A stretch of DNA of 64,000 nucleotides, taken from assembly GCF_014654365.1 (NCBI RefSeq), contig NZ_BNAY01000005.1, positions 124,001 through 188,000 on the forward strand, in the 5' to 3' direction. Position 1 is the first letter of the stretch; each line of letters begins with the position of its first letter. The translations under genes were made by a program, and so were the position numbers. Under the pieces are notes generated by a model, which saw only the letters and a program-made list of their open reading frames with translations, was not told where the DNA came from and searched no databases. Positions 39,303 through 47,821 of this stretch are shown in pieces. The DNA comes from Amycolatopsis oliviviridis. GTDB lineage: Bacteria; Actinomycetota; Actinomycetes; Mycobacteriales; Pseudonocardiaceae.

Positions 39303-39893
39303 TTATTCCTCCGAAGAGCCGAAGGCGGATTGCGCTGTTGTCACGCCGACCCAGCGTTCGGCCTTCATCCCGATCGCCCGCGCTCCGTCCACATTGGACT
39401 GACGGTCGTCGAAGAACAGGCAGTCGGCCGGTTCGGCGCCGAGTTCGGCGAGCAGGATCCGGAAGATCTTCTCGTCCGGTTTCATGCAGCCGAGGTCGCC
39501 CGAAAAGAGCTTCACGCGGAACAGGCCCGCCCACTCCTGCTCGCGCACCCAGCGGCCGAAGGTCGACGACGCGTTGGAGAGCAGCGCGAGCGCCGCGCCC
39601 GCCTCGTGCAGTCCTTCCAGCAGTTCGAGCACGTCCGGTTCGAGATGCGTCCAGCCGGTGACGTCGATGCGGGTCAGTTCGTCGGCGAAGGCCTTGTCGA
39701 CCGGGACGTCCAGCGCGCGGCCGACGCTCTGCCAGTACTCGAGGTCCGAGCCGCCGGAGTCGTACCTGTCCCGTTCGGCCCAGTAGTGCGGCTCGAAGTC
39801 GGCGAGTTCGAGGCCGAAGGCCTTGGCCAGGGTGGGCAGCGCGTCGGTGTGCTCGCTGATGACGTCGCCGTAGTCGAAGACGATCCAGTTCAT
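39303..39893 (-). CDS. HAD-superfamily hydrolase
   Basis: A 196-residue HAD subfamily IA protein. Motif I is VFDYGDVIS with nucleophile Asp7; motif II is LALLSNASS; motif III lysine is in GCMKPDEKIF; motif IV is CLFFDDRQSNVDGA. An alpha-helical cap lies between about 15 and 85. Such enzymes remove phosphate from small metabolites. It starts 2 nt after the stop of the threonine aldolase gene and is cotranscribed with it. The substrate is unknown. Confidence 0.88.
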   Translation of the reverse strand: MNWIVFDYGDVISEHTDALPTLAKAFGLELADFEPHYWAERDRYDSGGSDLEYWQSVGRALDVPVDKAFADELTRIDVTGWTHLEPDVLELLEGLHEAGAALALLSNASSTFGRWVREQEWAGLFRVKLFSGDLGCMKPDEKIFRILLAELGAEPADCLFFDDRQSNVDGARAIGMKAERWVGVTTAQSAFGSSEE

Positions 39894-39895
39894 GT

Positions 39896-40912
39896 TCAGC
39901 CCCCGGTGGTGATGCGGTGAAGGGTTTCTTCGATGTCCGCCGCCGAGAGGTCCCGGTGCGTCACGAACCGGATCCTGCCCGAGCTGGGCAGCGTCCGGAT
40001 CCCGAGCCCCTCCAGCCACTCCAGCCTGCCTTGGAGGTCGGGAGCGGTGACCTGCACGATGTTGGTCTCGGGGGTGTTGACCTCCCAGCCGTGCTCGGCG
40101 AAGCCGGCCGCGAGCCGCGTCGCGTTCTCGTGCGCCTCGGCCAGGTCGCCGATGCGGTCCAGCGCGACCAGTCCCGCCGCGGCCAGCACGCCTGCCTGGC
40201 GGACGCCGCCGCCGAGCATCTGGCGCATCCGCCGCGCCTTCTCGACGAACTCGTGACTGCCCGCCACCACCGAGCCGACGGGTGCGCCGAGTCCCTTGGA
40301 GAAGCAGGCGGAAACGGTGTCGGCGCCGACCGTGAGCGCCGCGGGGGGAAGTCCCAGCGCGACCGACGCGTGCCAGATGCGGGCGCCGTCGAGGTGCACG
40401 GTCAGCCCGGCCTCTTTCGCCACCGCGACCAGCCGGGCGTGCTCGTCCGGCGGGGTGATCGCGCCGCCCGCCGAGTTGTGCGTGTTCTCCAGGCACAGCA
40501 ACGGGGTGCGCAGCGCGTAGTAGGGCCCGCGCGGGACGCCGATCGCGGCCGAAAGCGTTTCCGGCGTCGGCCGTCCGGGGCCGGCGTCGTGTTCCAGCGG
40601 CTCCGGCATGCCGCCCGCGAGCCAGGCGGCGGAACCGAGTTCGTCGGTGATCACGTGCGAGCCGCGCGGCGCGAGGAACCGGTCGCCGCGCTGGAGGTGG
40701 AGGCTCAGCGCGATGAGGTTCGCCATGGTGCCGGTCGGTGTCCAGAGCGCGGCGGGCATGCCGAGGAGCTTCGCGGCGCGCTGTTCGAGGGCGCCGATGG
40801 TCGGGTCGCCGTCGAGGACGTTGTCGCCGACCTCGGCGTTCGCCATGGCCTGGCGCATGACGTCGTCCGGTCGGGTCACGGTGTCGGAGCGGAAATCGAT
40901 CGTCGAGGTCAC
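39896..40912 (-). CDS. Low-specificity L-threonine aldolase
   Basis: A 338-residue PLP enzyme: IDFRSDTVTRPDDVMRQAM at the start, LCLENTHNSAGG, HLDGARIWHASVALG, and SACFSKGLGAPVGSV with the PLP lysine. It splits L-threonine or allo-threonine into glycine and acetaldehyde, feeding glycine and one-carbon metabolism. The start is GTG 40912. It forms an operon with the HAD hydrolase gene. It is divergent from the sigma factor gene across about 135 bp. Confidence 0.92.
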   Translation of the reverse strand: MTSTIDFRSDTVTRPDDVMRQAMANAEVGDNVLDGDPTIGALEQRAAKLLGMPAALWTPTGTMANLIALSLHLQRGDRFLAPRGSHVITDELGSAAWLAGGMPEPLEHDAGPGRPTPETLSAAIGVPRGPYYALRTPLLCLENTHNSAGGAITPPDEHARLVAVAKEAGLTVHLDGARIWHASVALGLPPAALTVGADTVSACFSKGLGAPVGSVVAGSHEFVEKARRMRQMLGGGVRQAGVLAAAGLVALDRIGDLAEAHENATRLAAGFAEHGWEVNTPETNIVQVTAPDLQGRLEWLEGLGIRTLPSSGRIRFVTHRDLSAADIEETLHRITTGG

Positions 40913-41047
40913 GGTACGATCACATCACATCGACGGGCCCGCCATGAATCTCCTCCCCGGCTGGTCCGTCGCGCCCGCTCATGCAACCGTGGACGCCCCC
41001 GGTTCCGTCCTACCCACCGACGAGGCAAGAGCGGAGACACAAACCGC

Positions 41048-41566
41048 GTGAACCAGCGCGACGAACAAGAGTTCGCGGAGTACTTCGCCGCGAAGCGGGA
41101 CTCCGTGCGCAGGACCGCGTACATGCTCTGCGGTGACTGGCATCGCGCGGACGACCTCGCGCAAACGGCGTTCGTCGCGTTGCACCGGAGGTGGAAGAAG
41201 ATCAGAGAACGGGCGGCGACCGACGCCTACGTGCGGAAGACGCTGGTCAGGGCGGCCATCGACGAGTCGAGGCGGCCGTGGCGGCGGGAGTGGCAGACCG
41301 AAGAGCTGCCCGAACCGCCGCAGGACGGCTTCGACCTCGGCGAACAGGTCGTCACCAGGGAAGACCTGCTGGCCGCGCTGCGTGAGGTGCCGCCGAAGCA
41401 GCGGGCCGTGCTGGTACTCCGGTTCTTCGAAGGGCTGGACGTCGGCGCGGCGGCGAAAGTGCTCGGCTGCAGCGAAGGGAACGTGAAGAGCCAGACCGCG
41501 CGCGGGCTGGCGAACCTCAGGCAGGTCATGGAGAAGGAGGAGGTGGCACGGGATGGACGAGAATGA
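41048..41566 (+). CDS. SigE-family ECF RNA polymerase sigma factor
   Basis: A 172-residue ECF sigma factor. Region 2 covers about 5-70 (EFAEYFAAKRDSVRRTAYML, DWHRADDLAQTAFVALHRRW). Region 4 covers about 110-165 (LREVPPKQRAVLVLRFFEGL, AAKVLGCSEGNVKSQTARGL). This is the compact SigE-family type that is abundant in actinobacteria. The GTG start at 41048 has GGAG about 11 nt upstream. It overlaps by 14 bp a gene for a membrane protein that is probably its anti-sigma partner. Confidence 0.92.
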   Translation: MNQRDEQEFAEYFAAKRDSVRRTAYMLCGDWHRADDLAQTAFVALHRRWKKIRERAATDAYVRKTLVRAAIDESRRPWRREWQTEELPEPPQDGFDLGEQVVTREDLLAALREVPPKQRAVLVLRFFEGLDVGAAAKVLGCSEGNVKSQTARGLANLRQVMEKEEVARDGRE

Positions 41567-42257
41567 GCTGAAGGCGTTGTTCCGTGACGCCCCCGGCGAC
41601 TCGCCGTCGCCGACCTTCGACACCGCCGACGTCGTCCGCGCCTCGAAACGCGCCACTGCTCGACGCCGAAACGGTATCGCGGTGGCCTGTAGTGTGGTGG
41701 TTTTGGTCTTGGCCGGAGTGGGCATGTTCGGCGTGCTCGGCGGAACCGAGCTCCAGATGGGGACCGCGGCCAACTCCGGTGACGAAGCCGCTTCCGCGGG
41801 GCAACCCGGGGCGGCGTCCGCACGTCCTCTTGACAGCGGGGAGTCCTCGAACTTCTCGAACCCGCCGCCTCAGCAGGGGGGCGACGGGCCAGAGAAGACC
41901 GGCCGCATGTCGGCCGAAGGCACCTACGGGTGCGACCAGGTGGACCGGGAGCTCGCCACCGCCCTCGCTGGCGAGCTCCCGGTCCCCGTGGATGTCGCCA
42001 AGTCGACGCCCGGCGACATCTGTTCGACGGGAGCCAGGTCCGCGGGGTTCCAGGTGCCGGGCGGCGCGGTTTCCGCCGCGGTCTATCCGGCGGGCGCGTC
42101 CGTCCCGGCCATGCCCGCGGGCGCGGCCGAGGCACGGCGGACCACCGCCAAGGGATCGCTGGTGATCGTGGTGAGCCTCGGCGACGGTTCGGGCAAGCCC
42201 GCTTTCTCCCAGACCGACGTCGATGGCTTCGTCGGCGTGCTCGCGACCCGCTACTGA
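41553..42257 (+). CDS. Membrane protein, likely anti-sigma partner of the SigE-type factor
   Basis: A 234-residue single-pass protein. The cytoplasmic segment is about 40 residues (MDENELKALFRDAPGDSPSP, then VVRASKRATARRR). One helix follows (IAVACSVVVLVLAGVGMFGV), then an extracellular domain with a Gly/Ser/Pro-rich stretch and TYGCDQVDRELATALAGELP plus a second cysteine (GDICSTG). It lacks the zinc-type HxxxCxxC anti-sigma motif. Coupling with the sigma gene (14-bp overlap, AGGAGG site) is the main reason for the proposed role. Confidence 0.7.
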   Translation: MDENELKALFRDAPGDSPSPTFDTADVVRASKRATARRRNGIAVACSVVVLVLAGVGMFGVLGGTELQMGTAANSGDEAASAGQPGAASARPLDSGESSNFSNPPPQQGGDGPEKTGRMSAEGTYGCDQVDRELATALAGELPVPVDVAKSTPGDICSTGARSAGFQVPGGAVSAAVYPAGASVPAMPAGAAEARRTTAKGSLVIVVSLGDGSGKPAFSQTDVDGFVGVLATRY

Positions 42258-42281
42258 CAGCGCCTGGCAAAATGGCCCGTC

Positions 42282-42875
42282 ATGACCGCCGCCGCGACCA
42301 CGCCGAAGGGTGAGCGACGCCGTGCCGAACTCATCGAGGCCGCCGCGTCGCTGCTGGCCGAGGGCGGTTTCGATGCCGTGCGGCACCGTGCGGTCGCCGA
42401 ACGCGCCGGACTGCCGCTGGCTTCGACGACGTACTACTTCGATTCGCTCGAAGAACTCGTCACCGCCGCGGTCGAGCACCACGCGAACCAGGAACTGGAG
42501 ACCGGACGGCACCGCCTCGAAGAGCTGGCGACCCGCAACCGCGGTGTCGAGGCCACCGTCGACCTGGTGCTGGACATGCTCCTCGGGCCGCTCCGCCCGG
42601 ATCGCGAGGCCGACGCCGAAGCCGTCCTCCTGCGGTACGAACGCCTCGTCGGCACCGGTCGCCGTCCGTACCTTCGGCCGCTGATGCGGACGCTGTCCGC
42701 GCAGCTGTACGAACTGCTCCACGAGATCTTCGCGCGCTCCGGCACCCCGGTGGACGCCGCCGAACTGGAGCGGCTGGTCGCCCTCGTCGACGGCGCCGTG
42801 GTCAACGCGCTGATCGAGGTCGACCCGGAACCGAGGGCCGCCGCCGCGCGGATGCTGCAGGCCGCCCTCGCCTGA
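42282..42875 (+). CDS. TetR/AcrR family transcriptional regulator
   Basis: A 197-residue regulator. The N-terminal helix-turn-helix is RRAELIEAAASLLAEGGFDA then VRHRAVAERAGLPLASTTYY and FDSLEELVTAA. The ligand domain is generic. No divergent target is adjacent. It lies 24 nt after the anti-sigma-like gene and 66 nt before purB. ATG 42282 has CAAAAT 8 nt upstream and no clear ribosome site. Confidence 0.85.
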   Translation: MTAAATTPKGERRRAELIEAAASLLAEGGFDAVRHRAVAERAGLPLASTTYYFDSLEELVTAAVEHHANQELETGRHRLEELATRNRGVEATVDLVLDMLLGPLRPDREADAEAVLLRYERLVGTGRRPYLRPLMRTLSAQLYELLHEIFARSGTPVDAAELERLVALVDGAVVNALIEVDPEPRAAAARMLQAALA

Positions 42876-42901
42876 CCGCTTTTCTTCCTTCGCGTTTCAG
42901 G

Positions 42902-42923
42902 CGCACTTAGAGGACGAAATGCG
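42902..42923 (-). repeat. 22-nt hairpin word, copy 2 (inverted)
   Basis: On the minus strand this reads CGCATTT, CGTCCTCT, AAGTGCG. One stem position has changed to a T-G wobble. It sits just before the purB promoter hexamer. Confidence 0.75.
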
Positions 42924-42929
42924 GCGGGT

Positions 42930-42935
42930 TAGTCT
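42930..42935 (+). promoter_or_regulatory. TANNNT -10 hexamer of purB, leaderless start candidate
   Basis: TAGTCT lies 6 nt before the GTG start of purB, and there is no Shine-Dalgarno sequence. Confidence 0.45.
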
Positions 42936-42941
42936 GGCCGC

Positions 42942-44372
42942 GTGACGGACAAGCCCCGCATCCCCAACGTGCTCGCCGGCCGCTACGCCTCGCCTGAGCT
43001 GGTCGGACTCTGGTCCCCGGAACGCAAGGTCGTGCTGGAGCGTGAGCTCTGGCTCGCCGTGCTCCGGGCGCAGGCCGACCTCGGCGTCGACGTACCGGAC
43101 GGTGTCGTCGCCGACTACGAGCGCGTGCTGGAGCAGGTCGACCTCGACTCGATCGCCGCGCGCGAGCGGGTCACCCGCCACGACGTGAAGGCCCGGATCG
43201 AGGAGTTCAACGCGCTCGCCGGGCACGAGCACGTCCACAAGGGCATGACGTCGCGTGACCTCACCGAGAACGTCGAGCAGCTGCAGGTGCTGCGCTCGCT
43301 GGAGCTGGTGCGCGGCCGCGTCGGCGCGGTATTGGCCCGGCTCGCCTCGATCGCGGTCGAGCACTCCGACACGGTGATGGCGGGCCGTTCGCACAACGTC
43401 GCCGCGCAGGCGACGACCCTGGGCAAGCGGTTCGCCACCGCCGCCGACGAACTGCTGGTCGCCTTCGACCGGCTCGAAAACCTGATCGCCCGGTACCCGC
43501 TGCGCGGGATCAAGGGCCCGGTCGGCACCGCGCAGGACATGCTCGACCTGCTCGGCGACGAGTCCACTTTGGACGAACTGGAGTCGCGGGTCGCGACCCA
43601 CCTCGGGTTCGAGAACGTGTTCACCAGCGTCGGCCAGGTGTACCCGCGTTCGCTCGACTTCGACGTGCTGTCCACCGTGGTCCAGCTCGCGGCCGCGCCG
43701 TCGAGCCTGGCGAAGACGATCCGGCTGATGGCGGGCCACGAGCTGGTCACCGAGGGCTTCAAGCCGGGTCAGGTCGGCTCGTCGGCCATGCCGCACAAGA
43801 TGAACACGCGTTCGTGCGAGCGGGTCAACGGGCTCGCCGTCGTGCTGCGCGGCTACCTGTCGATGATCGGCGAGCTCGCCGGCGACCAGTGGAACGAAGG
43901 CGACGTGTCCGACTCCGTCGTCCGCCGGGTCGCGCTGCCCGACGCGTTCTTCGCGCTCGACGGCCTGCTGGAGACCTTCCTCACGGTGCTGGCCGAGTTC
44001 GGGGCCTTCCCCGCGGTCATCGGACGTGAGCTCGATCGCTATCTGCCGTTCCTCGCGACCACCAAGGTGCTCATGGCCTCGGTCCGGGCGGGTGTCGGGC
44101 GTGAAACCGCTCACGAGGCCATCAAGGAGAACGCCGTCGGCGTCGCGCTCGCGATGCGGGAGCAGGGGCTGGCGGAGAACGACCTCCTCGACCGTCTCGC
44201 CGCCGACGAGCGCATCCCGCTCGACCGCGGTGAGCTGGACAAACTCCTCGCCGACCGGATCTCGTTCACCGGTGTCGCGCCGCGCCAGGTGGCCGCGATC
44301 GCGTCCCGGGTCTCGGACATCCTGGAGCGTTTCCCGGAGGCCGCGGGCTACTCGCCGGCACCGATTCTCTGA
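42942..44372 (+). CDS. purB: Adenylosuccinate lyase
   Basis: A 476-residue fumarase/aspartase-superfamily lyase. The signature GSSAMPHKMNTRSCERVNGL holds the mobile catalytic loop. Other regions are KGMTSRDLTENVEQ, AGRSHNVAAQATTLG and GPVGTAQDML. It removes fumarate from SAICAR and from adenylosuccinate, so it acts in both arms of the pathway. The start is GTG 42942, giving TDKPRIPNVLAGRYASPEL as in the longer actinobacterial form. Probably leaderless. Confidence 0.96.
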   Translation: MTDKPRIPNVLAGRYASPELVGLWSPERKVVLERELWLAVLRAQADLGVDVPDGVVADYERVLEQVDLDSIAARERVTRHDVKARIEEFNALAGHEHVHKGMTSRDLTENVEQLQVLRSLELVRGRVGAVLARLASIAVEHSDTVMAGRSHNVAAQATTLGKRFATAADELLVAFDRLENLIARYPLRGIKGPVGTAQDMLDLLGDESTLDELESRVATHLGFENVFTSVGQVYPRSLDFDVLSTVVQLAAAPSSLAKTIRLMAGHELVTEGFKPGQVGSSAMPHKMNTRSCERVNGLAVVLRGYLSMIGELAGDQWNEGDVSDSVVRRVALPDAFFALDGLLETFLTVLAEFGAFPAVIGRELDRYLPFLATTKVLMASVRAGVGRETAHEAIKENAVGVALAMREQGLAENDLLDRLAADERIPLDRGELDKLLADRISFTGVAPRQVAAIASRVSDILERFPEAAGYSPAPIL

Positions 44373-44436
44373 AGGGTCGCTCTAGGTGACCAAGGTCTCT
44401 TGATCCCTTGAAGTCGCGCGTTTTGGCCGTTAGGCC

Positions 44437-44519
44437 CCGGGATCGCGATGGCAGGGCGCCCTGATGACCCTCGTGAGCTGCGAGTTCTTCAGGCCGGCGC
44501 CCTGGCAGCGTGATCCCGG
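44437..44519. other. 83-nt symmetric element, candidate structured leader RNA
   Basis: Outer arms CCGGGATC (44437-44444) and GATCCCGG (44512-44519) pair perfectly. A 7x7 internal loop (GCGATGG/GCAGCGT) follows. Inner arms CAGGGCGCC (44452-44460) and GGCGCCCTG (44496-44504) also pair perfectly. Inside are CTGA/TCAG and a small CTCG/CGAG hairpin. The element lies 64 nt after purB and about 145 nt before the first binding-protein gene. It matches no riboswitch class I know. It could be a cis-acting RNA, a small RNA or a DNA dyad. Confidence 0.45.
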
Positions 44520-44593
44520 TCGCGCGATATCAAATACTGAGACGAAATTACTCGATCGGGCGAAATGCCTAATCTCGATCGCTGAACCCGGAG

Positions 44594-44622
44594 CGCCAGG
44601 CCGCCCATGAGGCGGCCTGGCG
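44594..44622 (+). terminator. 12-bp GC-rich stem followed by a short T stretch
   Basis: CGCCAGGCCGCC and GGCGGCCTGGCG pair perfectly around CATGA, followed by TGTTTG. It is the most classical intrinsic terminator in the window. It lies only 43 nt before the start codon of the first binding-protein gene, so it either ends upstream transcripts or acts as an attenuator for the operon. Confidence 0.65.
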
Positions 44623-44664
44623 TGTTTGTATCGCGCCTTGCGCGCCGAACCCACGGAAGAAGCG

Positions 44665-45492
44665 ATGAGATCCACGCTGTCGAAAATCGTCGCCGTCGTC
44701 ACGGCCGGAGCGGCCACCCTCGCCCTCGCCGCCTGTGGCTCGGGTGACGCGAGCACGAGCGGCCAGAAGCTCCGGGTCGGCACCCTGACCGACGCGCCCC
44801 CGTCCATCTACCTGGAGAACGGCAACTTCACCGGGTACGACAACGAACTGCTGCGCGACATCGCCAAGCGCGAGGGCTTCGAGGTCGAGTTCGTCGGCAC
44901 CGAGTTCGCCGGTCTGCTGGCCGCCGTCGCCACCAACAAGTTCGACATCGGCAGCTCCACGATCTCCACCACCGAGGCCCGCAAGAAGACCGTCGCGTTC
45001 AGCAATGGCTACAGCACCGGGTTCACCTCGATCGTCACCAAGAAGGGCGCGGGCCTCAAGGACGTCGGCGCTTACAACGGCAAGCGGCTCGGCGTGGTGC
45101 AGGCGTCGGTGCAGGACGACTTCGCGAGCGGCAAGGTGCCTGGCGCCAACGTAGTCCGGTTCCCCGATTACAACGCCGGTTTCGCGCAGCTGAAGGGCGG
45201 CAGCCTCGACGGCTGGGTCGTGCCGAAGGACATCGGGCAGAAGTACATCGACCAGAACCCGGACCTGCAGCTGGAGTTCGGCTACACCGTCGAGACCAAG
45301 GACACGCCGTCCGCGTTCGCCGTCCGCAAGGACAACAAGGACCTGCTGAAGAAGCTCAACGACGGTCTCGCGAAGGCCGTGGCGGACGGCACCGTCGCCC
45401 GCCTGCACGCTCGGTTCTTCAAGACCGAGCCGCTGCCCAAGGAACTCGAGCAGGGCGGCCCCGGCCTGCCCGTGCAGAACTCGGGGGTCTGA
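44665..45492 (+). CDS. Polar amino acid-type ABC substrate-binding lipoprotein 1
   Basis: A 275-residue lipoprotein with lipobox LAAC near residue 24. The periplasmic-binding fold SBP_bac_3 is seen in LRVGTLTDAPPSIYLENGNF, TGYDNELLRDIAKREG, FDIGSSTISTTEARKKTVAF and NGKRLGVVQASVQDDF. It should deliver an amino acid-like ligand to the permease encoded downstream. ATG 44665 has GGAAGAAG upstream. It is the most divergent of three tandem paralogues. Confidence 0.9.
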   Translation: MRSTLSKIVAVVTAGAATLALAACGSGDASTSGQKLRVGTLTDAPPSIYLENGNFTGYDNELLRDIAKREGFEVEFVGTEFAGLLAAVATNKFDIGSSTISTTEARKKTVAFSNGYSTGFTSIVTKKGAGLKDVGAYNGKRLGVVQASVQDDFASGKVPGANVVRFPDYNAGFAQLKGGSLDGWVVPKDIGQKYIDQNPDLQLEFGYTVETKDTPSAFAVRKDNKDLLKKLNDGLAKAVADGTVARLHARFFKTEPLPKELEQGGPGLPVQNSGV

Positions 45493-45497
45493 ACGTC

Positions 45498-46271
45498 ATG
45501 AAGAAAACCTTGCTCGCCGCACTGGCCGCCGGTCTCGTCGCCGTGCTCGCCGCCTGCGGTGGCGGCGAATCCGCCACCGAGAAGACCCTGCGCGTCGGCA
45601 CCCTGAGCGACGCCCCGCCGAACATCTACGTCGAGAACGGCAACTACACCGGCTTCGACAACGAGCTGCTGAAGGCCATCGCCGCCAAGCAGAACCTGAA
45701 GCTGGAGTTCGCGTCGACCGACTTCTCCTCGCTGCTGGGCCAGGTCGCGAACAACCAGTTCGACATCGGCAGCTCGGCCATCGCGCAGACCGAAGAGCGC
45801 AAGAAGAACGTCGACTTCTCCAGCCCGTACAACTTCGAAGTGATGAGCATCCAGACCAAGGACGGCTCGCCGATCACCGACGAGAAGGCCTTGTCGGGCA
45901 AGCGGGTCGCGGTCATCCAGGCGACCGTCGGCGACAAGTGGCTCACCTCGACGGTGCCCGACGCGCAGGCCGTGCGCTTCCCGGGATACGCCCCGGCGCT
46001 GGCCGCGCTGAAGAGCGGCGCCGTCGACGCCTACATCCTCGACCAGGCGATCGCCGAGACGAACGTCAAGGAGAGCACCGACACGAAGCTCAAGGTCGTC
46101 AAGTCCTTCACCACCGACGTGCCCCACGGCTTCGCGGTGAAGAAGGGCAACAGCGAGCTGCTCACCAAGATCAACGAGGGCCTCAAGCAGGTCATCGCCG
46201 ACGGCACCTGGGTCAAGCTGCACGAGAAGTTCCTGCCCACGGCGCCGGTGCCGGATCAATTCAAGGCGTGA
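45498..46271 (+). CDS. Polar amino acid-type ABC substrate-binding lipoprotein 2
   Basis: A 257-residue paralogue of the preceding product: signal KKTLLAALAAGLVAVLAAC, then LRVGTLSDAPPNIYVENGNY, TGFDNELLKAIAAKQNL, FDIGSSAIAQTEERKKNVDF and SGKRVAVIQATVGDKW. It starts 5 nt after gene 1. The shared motifs show tandem duplication. Ligand-contact positions may differ between copies, which would widen substrate range. Confidence 0.9.
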   Translation: MKKTLLAALAAGLVAVLAACGGGESATEKTLRVGTLSDAPPNIYVENGNYTGFDNELLKAIAAKQNLKLEFASTDFSSLLGQVANNQFDIGSSAIAQTEERKKNVDFSSPYNFEVMSIQTKDGSPITDEKALSGKRVAVIQATVGDKWLTSTVPDAQAVRFPGYAPALAALKSGAVDAYILDQAIAETNVKESTDTKLKVVKSFTTDVPHGFAVKKGNSELLTKINEGLKQVIADGTWVKLHEKFLPTAPVPDQFKA

Positions 46272-46279
46272 GGATCACG

Positions 46280-47062
46280 ATGAAGAAGTCACTCGCCGCC
46301 GCCGTCAGCGCTGCTCTCCTGGCAGTGCTGGCGGCGTGCGGCGGCGGTGAAGACGCCGGCGCGGGCACTTTGCGCGTCGGCACTCTCAGCGACTCGAAGC
46401 CCAACGCCTATCAGGAAAACGGCGTGTTCACCGGCTTCGACAACGAGCTGCTGAAGGCCGTCGCCGCGCACCAGAACCTGAAACTCGAGTTCGTCTCCAC
46501 GGAGTTCTCGACACTGCTGAGCCAGGTCGCGAACGGCAAGTTCGACATCGGCAGCTCGGGGATCTCGCAGACCGACGAACGCCGCAAGACCGTCGACTTC
46601 TCGGCGCCGTACAACTACCAGTCGCTCGGCATCGAGACTCGCGAGGGCGTCGCGATCACCGACGAGAACTCCTTGGCGGGCAAGCGGATCGGCGTCGTCC
46701 AGGGCACGGTGTCGGACAGCTGGCTGGCGGCCAACGCGCCCACCGCGCAGGCGGTGAGGTTCCCGCAGGACGCCGCCGCCCTCGCCGCGCTGAAGTCGGG
46801 CGCGATCGACGGCGCGATCTTCGACCAGGCGACCGCCGAGGACTACGCGGCGAAGAACCCGGACGCGAAACTCAAGGTGGTCAAGGCGATCACCACGACC
46901 ATCCCACACGGCTTCGCGGTCAAGAAGGGCAACACCGAGTTGGCGGGCAAGATCAACGCCGGGCTCAAGGCGGTCATCGCCGACGGGACCTGGGAAAGGG
47001 TGCACCAGCGGTTCGAGCCGAACGCGCCGGTGCCCGCGGAGTTCAAGGCCGGGCAGAAGTAA
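46280..47062 (+). CDS. Polar amino acid-type ABC substrate-binding lipoprotein 3
   Basis: A 260-residue paralogue, closest to copy 2: lipobox AVLAAC, LRVGTLSDSKPNAYQENGVF, TGFDNELLKAVAAHQNLKL, FDIGSSGISQTDERRKTVDF, AGKRIGVVQGTVSDSW. It starts 8 nt after copy 2, and its TAA is directly followed by the GTG of the permease gene. Three receptors for one permease are unusual in a single operon. Confidence 0.9.
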   Translation: MKKSLAAAVSAALLAVLAACGGGEDAGAGTLRVGTLSDSKPNAYQENGVFTGFDNELLKAVAAHQNLKLEFVSTEFSTLLSQVANGKFDIGSSGISQTDERRKTVDFSAPYNYQSLGIETREGVAITDENSLAGKRIGVVQGTVSDSWLAANAPTAQAVRFPQDAAALAALKSGAIDGAIFDQATAEDYAAKNPDAKLKVVKAITTTIPHGFAVKKGNTELAGKINAGLKAVIADGTWERVHQRFEPNAPVPAEFKAGQK

Positions 47063-47821
47063 GTGGACGATTTCCTCAACACCTTCCTGAACTGGGAGTA
47101 CATCTGGGAGGTCTTCCCCGACCTCCTGGGGACCGGCCTGCTGAACACGCTGATCCTGTCGGTGTTTTCGGCACTGATCGGCACCGTGCTCGGCATGCTG
47201 CTGGCCACGATGGGCCTGTCCAGCAAGGCGTGGCTGCGCTGGCCCGCCAGGGTGTACACCGACATCTTCCGCGGCCTGCCCGCGATCCTGACCATCCTGG
47301 TGATCGGGCAGGGCGGCGGGATCCTCATCCCCTCGCTGTCGCGGAATCCTTACCCGCTGGGCATCCTGGCGCTGAGCCTGATCGCCGCCGCGTACATCGG
47401 CGAGATCTTCCGCGCCGGTATCCAGAGCGTCGAAAAAGGACAGATGGAGGCCAGCCGCGCGCTGGGCATGAGCTACACCAAGGCGATGGCGCTCGTCGTC
47501 ATCCCGCAGGGGGTGCGGCGGGTACTGCCCGCGCTGGTGAACCAGTTCATCGCGCTGGTCAAGGACTCCAGCCTGGTGTACTTCCTCGGCTTCCTCGCCG
47601 AGCAGCGCGACCTGTTCCGCATCGGACAGGACCTCGCGGCGAACACCGGGAACCTGTCGCCACTGGTCGCGGCCGGTGTCGTCTACCTGGTGATCACCGT
47701 GCCGCTGACGCATCTGGTGAACTTCATCGACAAGAAGCTGCGCACCGGCAAGAAGGTCCGGGCCGACGACGACGGCGGGGAACTGGAACTGCTGAACACC
47801 GGAAAGGTGCCGATGTCATGA
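47063..47821 (+). CDS. Amino acid ABC transporter permease
   Basis: A 252-residue permease of the HisM/GlnP type. It has five or so helices, the motif YTDIFRGLPAILTILVIGQG and the EAA loop EASRALGMSYTKAMALVVIPQG. TAA-GTG contact with the receptor gene upstream and a 4-bp ATGA overlap with the ATPase gene place it in the operon. One permease gene is present, so the channel is probably a homodimer. Confidence 0.93.
   Translation: MDDFLNTFLNWEYIWEVFPDLLGTGLLNTLILSVFSALIGTVLGMLLATMGLSSKAWLRWPARVYTDIFRGLPAILTILVIGQGGGILIPSLSRNPYPLGILALSLIAAAYIGEIFRAGIQSVEKGQMEASRALGMSYTKAMALVVIPQGVRRVLPALVNQFIALVKDSSLVYFLGFLAEQRDLFRIGQDLAANTGNLSPLVAAGVVYLVITVPLTHLVNFIDKKLRTGKKVRADDDGGELELLNTGKVPMS

Noticed and set aside
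44437-44519. tRNA gene or known riboswitch upstream of the ABC operon
   Set aside because: No T-arm GTTCGA sequence, no cloverleaf and no CCA-side acceptor pairing. No core motif of SAM, glycine, T-box, cobalamin or glutamine riboswitches was seen. Kept only as an unassigned structured element.
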